Shown: positions 17,955 through 26,232 of the stretch, piece by piece
Layout: the number at the start of each line of letters is the position of its first letter
Position numbering within the stretch: the first letter of the stretch is position 1
Source: an uncultured Paracoccaceae bacterium
GTDB taxonomy: Bacteria; Pseudomonadota; Alphaproteobacteria; Rhodobacterales; Rhodobacteraceae
Direction: 5' to 3'
Length of the DNA: 64,000 nt
NCBI GenBank assembly: GCA_951812305.1
Contig: CATOSB010000004.1
Span: forward strand, 744,001 to 808,000
Made by a program: the position numbers and the translations under genes
Notes under the pieces: model-generated
Told to the model about the DNA's origin: nothing
The model's input: the letters and a program-made list of their open reading frames with translations, nothing else
The model's database searches: none

Positions 17955-19101
17955 CTCGCTTTTTGGATTCCCAAATTGTTCGGTATGTGACTCACTGTTT
18001 CTGTCCAGAGAGGGAGGGAGATATGGGTGCCGCGGTTCCGGTTTTGCGCGATGATTTCACGGTGCACGAGTTGCGCGCTTTAGCCGGTCGCGCGTCGAAC
18101 GGCAAAGTAGCACGTCGGCTTTTGGCGATTGCTCTGGTGCTTGAAGGGTCGTCGCGCAAGGTTGCTGCCCAGAGTTGCGGGATGGATCGCCAAACCCTTC
18201 GAGACTGGGTCCATCGATACAATGTCGAAGGTCCTGACGGGCTGTCAGATCGTGGGGGTGGCGGCGCGAAACCTCGATTGTCGCCGGAGCAGATAGCGCA
18301 GCTTGCGGTCTGGGTGGAGGCTGGCCCTGATCCGGCCCGCGATGGTGTGGTTCGCTGGCGTCGCGCCGATCTTGCCCGGCGCATTGAGGCGGAGTTCGAG
18401 ATCAAGCTCCACGAACGCACAGTAGGTAGTTATTTGGTTCAACTGGGCTTTCGCAGGCTGTCGGTCCGCCCCGAACATCCCAACGCCGACCCAGTGGCAC
18501 AGACTGCATTTAAAAAAAACTTTGCCAGCATCGTAGCCGACATTTTGACTGAACGGGCGAAAGGAAAGCCACTGGAAATATGGTTCCAGGACGAAGCACG
18601 GGTGGGCCAGCAGGGAACACTCACCCGTGTCTGGGCGAAGCGGGGAACCCGCCCACGTGCGCCCCGGGATACCCGCTACAAATGGAGCTACGTATTTGGC
18701 GCTGCCTGTCCGGCACGTGGTGCCGCAGCTGGGCTGATCCTGCCTTATGTTAACACAGAGGCGATGGGCCTGCATCTCGACGAGGTCTCAAAAACAATCG
18801 CACCCGGTTCTCATGCGCTCCTGGTCACAGATGGCGCGGGGTGGCACGGAGCCAAGGGGCTCTTGGTGCCAGACAACATAACGCTCCTGAAGCTGCCCCC
18901 CTATGCGCCCGAACTCAACCCGATGGAAAATGTCTGGGCCTATCTGCGCTCCAACAAGCTGGCCATCACCGTGTTCGATACCTACGAGCAGATCCTCGAC
19001 AAATGCGCAGACGCCTGGAACTTCTTCGAAAATGACCCGCAGCGCATAACCTCAATAACGACCAGAGAATGGGCAACGGTCAATTGATCAAGCCGTTGGT
19101 A
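17933..19101 (+). mobile_element. IS630-family element
   Basis: 1169 bp with terminal inverted repeats TACCAACGGC / GCCGTTGGTA. Compared with uninterrupted IS66 copies (CCACCTCAGATCATC), the flanks are CCACCTCA and TCAGATC. This is a 3-bp duplication TCA if the repeats include the terminal TA. IS630 normally duplicates TA, so either the element boundary or the target differs from the textbook case. Confidence 0.9.
18023..19087 (+). CDS. IS630-family transposase
   Basis: 354 residues from ATG 18023 (MGAAVPVLRDDFTVHELRAL), chosen because a strong ribosome-binding site GGAGGGAG lies just upstream. The frame is open to 17951 but those codons come from the IS end. The N-terminal helix-turn-helix is around ARRLLAIALVLEGSSRKVAA and GMDRQTLRDWVHRYN. 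The DDE residues are WFQDEARVGQQG, LLVTDGAGWHG and, 34 residues after the second, LPPYAPELNPMENVWAYLR. It appears intact. Confidence 0.95.
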   Translation: MGAAVPVLRDDFTVHELRALAGRASNGKVARRLLAIALVLEGSSRKVAAQSCGMDRQTLRDWVHRYNVEGPDGLSDRGGGGAKPRLSPEQIAQLAVWVEAGPDPARDGVVRWRRADLARRIEAEFEIKLHERTVGSYLVQLGFRRLSVRPEHPNADPVAQTAFKKNFASIVADILTERAKGKPLEIWFQDEARVGQQGTLTRVWAKRGTRPRAPRDTRYKWSYVFGAACPARGAAAGLILPYVNTEAMGLHLDEVSKTIAPGSHALLVTDGAGWHGAKGLLVPDNITLLKLPPYAPELNPMENVWAYLRSNKLAITVFDTYEQILDKCADAWNFFENDPQRITSITTREWATVN

Positions 19102-19408
19102 TCAGATCATCGCACGGCTCTGACGGAACAAAACCCCGCAACCCTATCGGACAGGGTGCTTGGGAGTTACTATTGGAATACTGAAAGTCAGTTTCAAATT
19201 CGTCTGAACGGGCACGCTATTGTGCAGTCGGGTCAAGATGTTGCGAAACTCTGGCAAACGCAAAGCGATGACCAAAAGATGAATTATGGCGTCAGACCCG
19301 CGCCAGGGTCGCGGATTGGTACATCGGCTGCGTATGACCGCGTGCCGAACATCGAGCAATTTGCGTCCGTGACCATAAAGGCGACTTCACTTGACGTCGT
19401 TCACCTTA

Positions 19409-20747
19409 GGAGACACGCAACAATAAGTGAATCGCAAACCTTTGCCGCTGCGACGGTTTGACTCTGGTCCGCGCGATTCCCATGCCGTTCTCAATATGGT
19501 AATCGATAATCATGGTAGAGCGAGAACAAATTCAGGAGCGATGGGAAGTTTTTGGTTCGAAGCTTGGCGAACGAGGTCGGCGTTTGTTTGCTGCCGCAGA
19601 AGCCCGAGCGGCGGGGCGTGGCGGTCTTGCGGCAGTTGCGGAGATCACTGGCCTCGCACGTTCCACCATCGGGCGAGGCATCAATGATCTTGATACTCCA
19701 GGTCCAGGCAATGGCCGCGTGCGCCGCAAGGGTGGAGGGCGACGCGAGGTCGCCGACCTTGATACGACGCTGGTGTCCGACTTGCAGCGTCTCGCCGAGC
19801 CAGCGACGATGGGTGATCCTATACGTCCGCTTAAATGGGTGTCGAAGAGCCCGGCAAAGCTGGCAGCGGCACTGTGTGCTGCAGGCCATACTATATGTGC
19901 CAATACTGTCGCCAGGTTGCTGGAAACAAAGTTGGAATATTCGCGGCAGGTCAATCGCAAAACGCACGATGGCACCAACCACCCTGATCGCGACGCGCAG
20001 TTTGAGCATATTAACGCCAGGGTATTGGACGCGCAGGCGGCTGGGCAGCCTGTCATCTCGGTCGACACCAAAAAGAAGGAGTTGATCGGAAACTACCGCA
20101 ACGATGGCAGCGACTACCGGCCAAAAGGCGACCCCCGCTGCGTTAACATACATGATTTCCCCGACAAGGAGCTCGGCAAGGTGGTGCCCTACGGTGTCTA
20201 CGACGTTGGCACCAATACTGGCTGGGTTAGCGTGGGCGTCACCGCTGACACTGCTTCATTCGCCGTCAACTCTATCCGTACCTGGCAGAAGCGCATGGGC
20301 CAGCAGCGCCATCCTGGCATGCGCGAGCTGACAATAACTGCTGACTGCGGCGGATCGAACGGTGCGCGCGTCCGGTTATGGAAGGTAGAACTGCAGAGGT
20401 TTGCTGACGAAACCGACCTTGTCTTGCACGTCCATCACTATCCGCCCGGCACATCCAAGTGGAACCTCATCGAGCATCGGATGTTTTGCCACATCACACA
20501 GAACTGGCGCGGACGGCCGCTGTCCAGCCGTATGGCAGTCGTCGAGTTGATCGGGGCGACGACGACGAACGCTGGGCTGAAAGTAGAATGCGCACTTGAC
20601 GAAAGTATTTACGAGAAGGGTGTTAAGGTCACCAAAGCTGAAATGGATAGCCTCGTCATCGAAGGGAATGCATTCCACCCAGAATGGAACTACACAATCA
20701 CACCACGCCGCCGCCACCAAACGTAGCAATTATTCTTGCGTGTCTCC
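19409..20747 (+). mobile_element. ISAzo13-family element
   Basis: 1339 bp with inverted repeats GGAGACACGCAACAATAA and, reversed, GGAGACACGCAAGAATAA. A 3-bp duplication TTA (19406-19408, 20748-20750) flanks it. Removing the element restores the PNPOx-like reading frame exactly, which fixes the boundaries. The ~100 bp before the transposase gene hold no other gene. Confidence 0.92.
19512..20726 (+). CDS. ISAzo13-family transposase
   Basis: 404 residues. Motifs of this family are VISVDTKKKELIGNYRNDG (first Asp), HDFPDKELGKVVPYGVYD, NTGWVSVGVTADTASFAV, ITADCGGSNGARVRLWK (second Asp) and HHYPPGTSKWNLIEHRMF (Glu), ending EWNYTITPRRRHQT. The N-terminus has a helix-turn-helix-like segment LAAVAEITGLARSTIGRGI. 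No frameshift is seen; probably functional. Confidence 0.94.
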   Translation: MVEREQIQERWEVFGSKLGERGRRLFAAAEARAAGRGGLAAVAEITGLARSTIGRGINDLDTPGPGNGRVRRKGGGRREVADLDTTLVSDLQRLAEPATMGDPIRPLKWVSKSPAKLAAALCAAGHTICANTVARLLETKLEYSRQVNRKTHDGTNHPDRDAQFEHINARVLDAQAAGQPVISVDTKKKELIGNYRNDGSDYRPKGDPRCVNIHDFPDKELGKVVPYGVYDVGTNTGWVSVGVTADTASFAVNSIRTWQKRMGQQRHPGMRELTITADCGGSNGARVRLWKVELQRFADETDLVLHVHHYPPGTSKWNLIEHRMFCHITQNWRGRPLSSRMAVVELIGATTTNAGLKVECALDESIYEKGVKVTKAEMDSLVIEGNAFHPEWNYTITPRRRHQT

Positions 20748-20916
20748 TTAGCCCCGACTACCATCGCCGCGCCGAATTTACCGCGGCCGCTGACTGGCGC
20801 GGAATCTGGCTTTCCCCGTAAGTCCATTAACCCACGAACCTAAACCCAACGACATGTGACTGGACGAATGGACGCGGCTTCTTTTGAAAGCTGAACGCGC
20901 GGTGTAAGCACAGCGC

Positions 20917-23091
20917 ATGACGCCCCTGCCATTACCAATTACGCGTGAAATCGTTCTTATCGGCGGCGGCCATGCACATGCGCTGGTCTTGCGTAAATGG
21001 GCAATGAACCCGCTTGCAGGCGCGCGCATCACGTTGATCAATCCCGGCCCCACCGCACCTTACACCGGCATGTTGCCCGGGTTTGTTGCCGGACATTATG
21101 AACGCGAGGAGCTTTCGATTGATCTTGTCCGGCTTGCCCGCTTTGCCGGCGCGCGGCTTATTCTCGGCGCAGTAGACGGAATGGACCTGCAAGAGCGACG
21201 CTTGTTCGTCAGCGAACGTGCACCGGTTGCCTACGATGTCGCGTCGGTGAATGTCGGCATTACCTCTGATCCGCCCACAGTACCCGGATTTGCAAAACAC
21301 GGATTTGCGGCAAAGCCGTTGGGTCCTTTCGCGATTGCGTGGCGGTCCTTCTCTGACAAAGTGGCCGCCGGCGAAAAGCGACCCCAGATTGCAGTGATCG
21401 GCGGTGGCGTCGGAGGCATCGAACTGGCGCTGGCTATGCATCATGGGCTCGCCAATACGGGTGCAAAGCCGGAAATCAGCGTGGTTGAGGCGGACCTTGC
21501 GCTGCAGGGAACGGGGAAACGTGCGCGAAGCGCACTCCTGTCAGAGCTCGCAGATCGCGGCATCAGCCTGCACCAAAACAACGCCGTGGCATTGGTTACG
21601 GCCAATACAGTTCGATTGGCCGATGGTCCGGATATCCCGTCGCAATTTACGGTCGGAACGGCCGGGGCCCGTCCGTTTGAATGGCTTTCGAACATCGGCC
21701 TCAATCTCAACGATGGATTCATTTCCGTTGACAAACATCTTCGCACATCTGACGCCAATGTCTTTGCTGCGGGCGATTGCGCGGCCCTCGCTGACGCGCG
21801 ACCAAAGGCTGGCGTCTTCGCCGTACGACAAGCGCCCGTACTTTACCATAACTTCGTTGCCAAGGCCTCCGGCGGGAAAATGCGCGCGTTCAGGCCACAG
21901 CGTGACTATCTCAAACTCATTTCTCTTGGTGGGAAATCCGCGTTGGCGGACAAGTATGGGCTGGCCGTTCGCGGTCCCTGGGTCTGGCGCTTGAAGGACC
22001 GCATCGACCAAAAATTCATGGATCAGTTTCGCGATCTGCCCAAAATGCCCGCGCCCGCCAAACCGGATCTGATGGCCAAGGACTTGGAGCCATTGCTCGA
22101 CGCCAAGCCGATGTGTGGTGGTTGTGCCGCCAAGGTTGGGCAAAACGCTTTGAGTAACGCGCTGGCCCATATCCCATCTGGCACACGCCCGGACGTCATA
22201 ATGGGTGCCGGCGACGATGCCGCGGTGCTTGCGACTGGCGGCGGTCAACAGGTGATGACCACCGATGTTTTACGTTCCTTTTCCAACGATCCTTGGGTCA
22301 TGGGGAAGATTGCGGCAATCCATGCACTGGGCGATATTTGGGCAATGGGCGCAACACCACAGGCGGCGCTGGCGACCATCACCCTGCCCCCAATGTCGTC
22401 CCGCCTGCAGTCAATTTGGCTGAACGAGATCATGGATGCGGCAAGCGGCGTGATGGGTGCAGCAGGGTCAGAAATTATTGGCGGGCATACATCGCTTGGC
22501 GCCGAGTTGATGGTCGGCTTTTCTGTGACAGGATTGCTCGACGGAAATGCAATCAGGTTGAGCGGCGCAAATCCCGGTGACGTCCTCATTCTGACCAAAC
22601 CCGTCGGGTCTGGCACCATCCTTGCCGCTGAAATGCAAATGCTCGCTCGCGGCGATCACGTCGCGGCGGCTTTGGAACTCATGATGCAGGAACAGGGCAC
22701 CGCCAGCAAAATCCTCTCCGGTGCCCATGCGATGACAGATGTAACGGGGTTCGGGCTGGCCGGGCACTTGATGAATATGTGCCGTGCCTCACATGTCGCG
22801 GCAGAGATCAATCTTCCGGCGATCCCGCTAATGGATGGTGCGTTTGATCTGGCGGATTCAGGCGTACGCGCCAGCCTTTATCAAGACAATCTTGCCAACG
22901 TTCCGGTCGAGGGTGCAATTGGCCCAAGGGGTGTCCTCATTCACGACCCACAGACAAGCGGCGGTTTGTTAGCGGCGGTGGATGCGGCAGACGCAAATCG
23001 CCTGCTCGGCGCGCTACAGATTGCGGGCTATGAGGCGACGCTTGTTGGCCGGATTGTTGAGGGCGAACCGGGACAAATCCGGGTTACGTGA
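20917..23091 (+). CDS. selD: NADH-dehydrogenase-like / selenide, water dikinase fusion
   Basis: 724 residues. Residues ~8-350 are a pyridine-nucleotide-disulphide oxidoreductase: IVLIGGGHAHALVL, then IAVIGGGVGGIELALAMHHG, and the FAD end VFAAGDCAALAD. From about residue 385 a SelD domain follows, with CGGCAAK giving Cys403 and Lys406 at the positions of E. coli Cys17 and Lys20. ATP/Mg motifs are GAGDDAAVL and TTDVLRSF, and GDIWAMGATPQAAL and DVTGFGLAGHL follow. SelD makes selenophosphate from selenide and ATP; the fused flavoprotein may supply reduced selenium. The catalytic site uses Cys, not selenocysteine. No mnmH or selA gene is in the window. Confidence 0.93.
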   Translation: MTPLPLPITREIVLIGGGHAHALVLRKWAMNPLAGARITLINPGPTAPYTGMLPGFVAGHYEREELSIDLVRLARFAGARLILGAVDGMDLQERRLFVSERAPVAYDVASVNVGITSDPPTVPGFAKHGFAAKPLGPFAIAWRSFSDKVAAGEKRPQIAVIGGGVGGIELALAMHHGLANTGAKPEISVVEADLALQGTGKRARSALLSELADRGISLHQNNAVALVTANTVRLADGPDIPSQFTVGTAGARPFEWLSNIGLNLNDGFISVDKHLRTSDANVFAAGDCAALADARPKAGVFAVRQAPVLYHNFVAKASGGKMRAFRPQRDYLKLISLGGKSALADKYGLAVRGPWVWRLKDRIDQKFMDQFRDLPKMPAPAKPDLMAKDLEPLLDAKPMCGGCAAKVGQNALSNALAHIPSGTRPDVIMGAGDDAAVLATGGGQQVMTTDVLRSFSNDPWVMGKIAAIHALGDIWAMGATPQAALATITLPPMSSRLQSIWLNEIMDAASGVMGAAGSEIIGGHTSLGAELMVGFSVTGLLDGNAIRLSGANPGDVLILTKPVGSGTILAAEMQMLARGDHVAAALELMMQEQGTASKILSGAHAMTDVTGFGLAGHLMNMCRASHVAAEINLPAIPLMDGAFDLADSGVRASLYQDNLANVPVEGAIGPRGVLIHDPQTSGGLLAAVDAADANRLLGALQIAGYEATLVGRIVEGEPGQIRVT

Positions 23092-23096
23092 CAACG

Positions 23097-24692
23097 CTAT
23101 TTCGCCGCGCTCAACGTCGGTGTCATGTGAATGATCGTGGGGCCGTCTGCCAAAAGCGCTGTAGTAACATCACGTCGCAGTGCCGCAATTGAACCCGGTC
23201 GCGCGTAATTTACACCGTAGGCCGCAGCGAGTTTGCCAAAATCGGGATTTTTTGCGTGCACCGCAAATGGTGCGATCTGGCTTGCGGCCATGCTGTCCGC
23301 AATTTCCTTTAGCGCCTCGTTGTCCCAAAGAAGGATTGGCAGTGACAAGCCCAATTCCACCGCCGTGCCAAGCTCCTGTAAAGTATATTGGAACCCGTAA
23401 TCCCCCGCGATGGCGACAACAGGCTGATCCCCCACCCCGACCTTGCCGCCAATCGCGGCCGGCAGCGCGTATCCCAAGGTCCCGAACCCGGTCGGGTGGT
23501 GCCAAAGCCCCGGCGCGGACATATCCCAGACCTCTTTGGCGACATAGGCGAACTGCGTCATGTCCGAGAATATCATCGTGTCTTCTGGCAGGACAGCGCG
23601 TAAAGCGTCGCATATTGGCACGATCCCCGGGCGTTCAGCGTCAGCTTCCGCCCGCCAGCGCGTGCGTGCTTCGATGACTTCAGCTGCGGCCCAAGTGGTT
23701 TTGGGGGTCTCCCAATCCTCATCCAGCTTAAGTTCATGCAGGAACAAACCTGCATCCGACAGGACCTGTATGTCTGCACGGTGTCGATCGGACAGAACTT
23801 CGGGGTCGATGTCGATGCGCACCAATGTACCGCTGTGGCCCAATTCATCGCGCCAAAGATCGGTTTCACTCAGCTCGGTTCCGACGGCCATAACAAGATC
23901 TGCGGATGCGATGATCTTGGCGCTGTCTGGTCGGCCAAGATAGGCGCCGAAATTCATCGGATGATCAGCCGTGACAAGCCCGCGTCCGGCATATGTCGTG
24001 AAGCACGCCGCGCCGGTAGCGTTCAGGAGTGAAGCGGCGCTGTCCAACATCTCGCGCGCACCGCCGCCAAAGATGAACAACGGGCGAGTTGAAGAGCTTA
24101 TCAAATCACGCACAATGACAGTTTCCGGACCAATATTTGACGCGGGTGTCGGTCTGATTTGGGACGGGGGCGGAAACCCGGGTGCCGGGCCTGTCGCCAA
24201 CTGAATAGCGATCTGGACATGCTTCGGGCGGGGACGTGCGGCATGCATTTCTGTGATGGCGCGATCAATCAGGGCGTAGGCTGCGTCCGCGGTTCGTGCC
24301 TCTTCTGACCAGTCGCAAACGGTACGCGCCGCCCCCGCCTGATCCTTCATCTGGTGTAGTTGACCTCGTGCGGCAACCGTTTCATCAAGACATGACGAGA
24401 TCACCAGCATCGGCACGCTGTCGGAATACGCCTGGCCCATAGGCGTCATGATATTGCACAGCCCCGGCCCGGTGATGACATAAGCCACGCCGGGCCGCCC
24501 AGTGGCGCGGGCATAGCCATCGGCCATGAAGCCCGCGCCCTGTTCGTGACGGGCCAGCACGTGCTGGATGCCGCTTTCCTCGATCCCGCGATACATCTCG
24601 ATATTGTGCACGCCGGGGATGCCAAAGATCACATCGACACCGCGATCCTTAAGCATTGCAGAGATTTGCGCGCCAAGTGGTCTGCTCGACAT
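23097..24692 (-). CDS. ThDP-dependent decarboxylase/acetolactate-synthase-like protein
   Basis: 531 residues from ATG 24692 (MSSRPLGAQISAMLKDRG); the longer in-frame extension only translates the trkH 3' end. The N-terminal ThDP_N domain has the catalytic Glu in LARHEQGAGFMADGYARA. The middle FAD/CoA-type domain contains RPLFIFGGGAREM. The C-terminal ThDP site is GDYGFQYTLQELG ... LWDNEALKEI. Homologues in related bacteria are often labelled 5-guanidino-2-oxopentanoate decarboxylase (arginine catabolism); acetolactate synthase, oxalyl-CoA or benzoylformate-type activity is also possible. The start overlaps the trkH stop (TGATG), so the two are translationally coupled. Confidence 0.85.
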   Translation of the reverse strand: MSSRPLGAQISAMLKDRGVDVIFGIPGVHNIEMYRGIEESGIQHVLARHEQGAGFMADGYARATGRPGVAYVITGPGLCNIMTPMGQAYSDSVPMLVISSCLDETVAARGQLHQMKDQAGAARTVCDWSEEARTADAAYALIDRAITEMHAARPRPKHVQIAIQLATGPAPGFPPPSQIRPTPASNIGPETVIVRDLISSSTRPLFIFGGGAREMLDSAASLLNATGAACFTTYAGRGLVTADHPMNFGAYLGRPDSAKIIASADLVMAVGTELSETDLWRDELGHSGTLVRIDIDPEVLSDRHRADIQVLSDAGLFLHELKLDEDWETPKTTWAAAEVIEARTRWRAEADAERPGIVPICDALRAVLPEDTMIFSDMTQFAYVAKEVWDMSAPGLWHHPTGFGTLGYALPAAIGGKVGVGDQPVVAIAGDYGFQYTLQELGTAVELGLSLPILLWDNEALKEIADSMAASQIAPFAVHAKNPDFGKLAAAYGVNYARPGSIAALRRDVTTALLADGPTIIHMTPTLSAAK

Positions 24693-26137
24693 CAGTTTCT
24701 CCAGAAATTGCCGGTCAGGATCGCGAACACCGCCATCAACTCCAGCCGCCCTATCAGCATCGCCGCCGCCAACAGCCACTTTGCCGTATCGCTGAGTCCA
24801 CTGTAATTTCCGGCCGGACCAATCTGATCGCCAAGTCCCGGCCCGATATTCGCCAACGCCGCCGCGGCACCGGAAAGCGATGTGATCATGTCGAGCCCGG
24901 TGGCGCCCAACAGCACGGCCAAAACTCCAAGCGAGACAATGAACGCGACAAAAAAGACCATCACCGAACTCAGAACATCTTCGCTGACCCGTCGTCCGTC
25001 ATAGCGTGGCGTAAACATACCGTGTGGCGAATGGATTTTGCCGATCTGCGCACGGATCGATGCCAGCAAAAGCTGATAGCGAAATATCTTGATTGAACAG
25101 GTGGTTGACCCAGCGCAGCCACCAATCAATCCGACGAAAAAGATCAACACCACAATGAATGTGCCCCAAAGCTGGTAATCCGTGCTGGCATAGCCGGTGC
25201 CGGTCAGGATCGACGTGAAGTTGAAAATCGTTTCGCGAAATGCTTGCTCTAAAGGTGCCCCGCCATTTGCCTGAAACAACGTGACAGCCGCAATCAGCAC
25301 CAACAGAACCAGGACAAACCCGCGTATCTGGGTATCGCGCAAAAGCGGCCTTGAACTGCCATTCATCAATTGCACGTACCGCACAAACGGAAGGCTCGCC
25401 AATATCATGAACACCGCCGCAATGTATTCCGGGGCGCCCTTGAACGCGCCGAAAGAGCCATCAAATGTCGAAAAACCACCCGTTGCGACCGTGGTCAGCG
25501 CGTGGTTTGCGGCATGAAAACTTGGCACGCCTGCGATGACGTAAGCGATGTAGCAGACTGTCGTCAGGAAGAAATACGCGACCGAAATGCGTGATGCGAT
25601 CTGGGCCGCGCGGGGCAGCACTTTACCATCCGTGTCGAAGCTTTCGGTGCGGAAAATCTGCATTCCGCCGACGCGCAACTCCGGCAGGAACACCATCGCC
25701 ACAACGATAATTCCGACACCACCAAACCATTGAAGCATCGACCGCCAGACCAACACGCCACGCGGCATCGATTCCAATCCGGTGAACACGGTCGACCCGG
25801 TTGTTGTCATACCTGACATCGCCTCGAAAAACGCATCGACAAGGCGCGCGTGGGGCTCTCCCATCACGAAAGGTAATGCGCCAAAGACCGGCAACATCAG
25901 CCAGACACCAGTCGTCAAAAGGAAAGTCTGTTGAATTGTCAGCTGTCGCTTGACACCGTTTGCGCTGGCCAGCGCCGCAAGCCCACCCACTGTCGAGGTG
26001 ATCAATGCCGATTCAAGGAAAACAGGCCAATGGCTGTTGCCATAATAAAGATCGACCCCCATCGGCAACAGCATCGTCGCGCCCAAAGCGGCGACCAAAA
26101 GGCCGGTGACATATCCCACAGGGCGCAGGTCGAACAT
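24692..26137 (-). CDS. trkH: TrkH-family potassium uptake protein
   Basis: 481 residues, polytopic inner-membrane K+ transporter subunit. The four pseudo-repeat selectivity loops are visible as EAMSGMTTTGSTVF, LTTVATGGFSTF, SILTGTGYASTD and AAAALANIGPGLGD, each contributing a Gly to the filter. The motif GGCAGSTTCSIKIFR matches the conserved TrkH cytoplasmic loop. The regulatory partner TrkA is not adjacent. The gene is upstream of, and coupled to, the ThDP decarboxylase, an unusual pairing. Confidence 0.94.
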   Translation of the reverse strand: MFDLRPVGYVTGLLVAALGATMLLPMGVDLYYGNSHWPVFLESALITSTVGGLAALASANGVKRQLTIQQTFLLTTGVWLMLPVFGALPFVMGEPHARLVDAFFEAMSGMTTTGSTVFTGLESMPRGVLVWRSMLQWFGGVGIIVVAMVFLPELRVGGMQIFRTESFDTDGKVLPRAAQIASRISVAYFFLTTVCYIAYVIAGVPSFHAANHALTTVATGGFSTFDGSFGAFKGAPEYIAAVFMILASLPFVRYVQLMNGSSRPLLRDTQIRGFVLVLLVLIAAVTLFQANGGAPLEQAFRETIFNFTSILTGTGYASTDYQLWGTFIVVLIFFVGLIGGCAGSTTCSIKIFRYQLLLASIRAQIGKIHSPHGMFTPRYDGRRVSEDVLSSVMVFFVAFIVSLGVLAVLLGATGLDMITSLSGAAAALANIGPGLGDQIGPAGNYSGLSDTAKWLLAAAMLIGRLELMAVFAILTGNFWRN

Positions 26138-26159
26138 GAAAAAGAGGCTTGGTCACCAA

Positions 26160-26181
26160 TCCCGGCGAAGTCAAGCCGGGA
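26160..26181. terminator. hairpin between folE2 and trkH
   Basis: TCCCGGC-GAAGTCAA-GCCGGGA forms a 7-bp GC-rich stem. No T-run follows on either strand, so it could be a Rho-assisted stop or an RNA-processing hairpin between folE2 (upstream on the minus strand) and trkH. Confidence 0.4.
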
Positions 26182-26232
26182 CTGCGTGAAAAGCTAGTCT
26201 TATGGGGACGGCCAGCCGCCAGAATAATTAAC

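Larger units (their letters stand above)
14778..19170 (+). mobile_element. outer IS66 copy (A) carrying a nested IS66 and a nested IS630
   Basis: The outer ends are the standard IS66 repeats at 14778 and 19170, flanked by an exact 8-bp duplication TATTGGAA (14770-14777, 19171-19178) in the PNPOx-like gene. Copy A itself survives as 14778-14868, 16470-17932 and 19102-19170. Copy B (14869-16469) separates its left end from its tnpC, and an IS630 element (17933-19101) sits in the last codons of that tnpC. The insertion order is A, then B and IS630. Confidence 0.93.
14542..20821 (+). pseudogene. pyridoxamine-5'-phosphate-oxidase-like gene, split by two IS insertions
   Basis: Three host segments, 14542-14777, 19179-19408 and 20751-20821, join in frame once the two IS and their duplicated target bases are removed. 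The first reads from a GTG start (MTTWYETHEGLWRAAWRHLN, ending SVLYW). The second begins NTESQFQIRLNGHAIV. The last ends with the family C-terminus YHRRAEFTAADWRGIWLSP. The joined protein is about 180 residues with the FMN-binding split-barrel pattern of PNPOx-like proteins. It was translationally coupled to the flavoprotein gene, hinting at a role in the same pathway. It is now inactive. Confidence 0.9.

Noticed and set aside
22114..22135. Selenocysteine in SelD
   Set aside because: The active-site codon is TGT (Cys) with no in-frame TGA.
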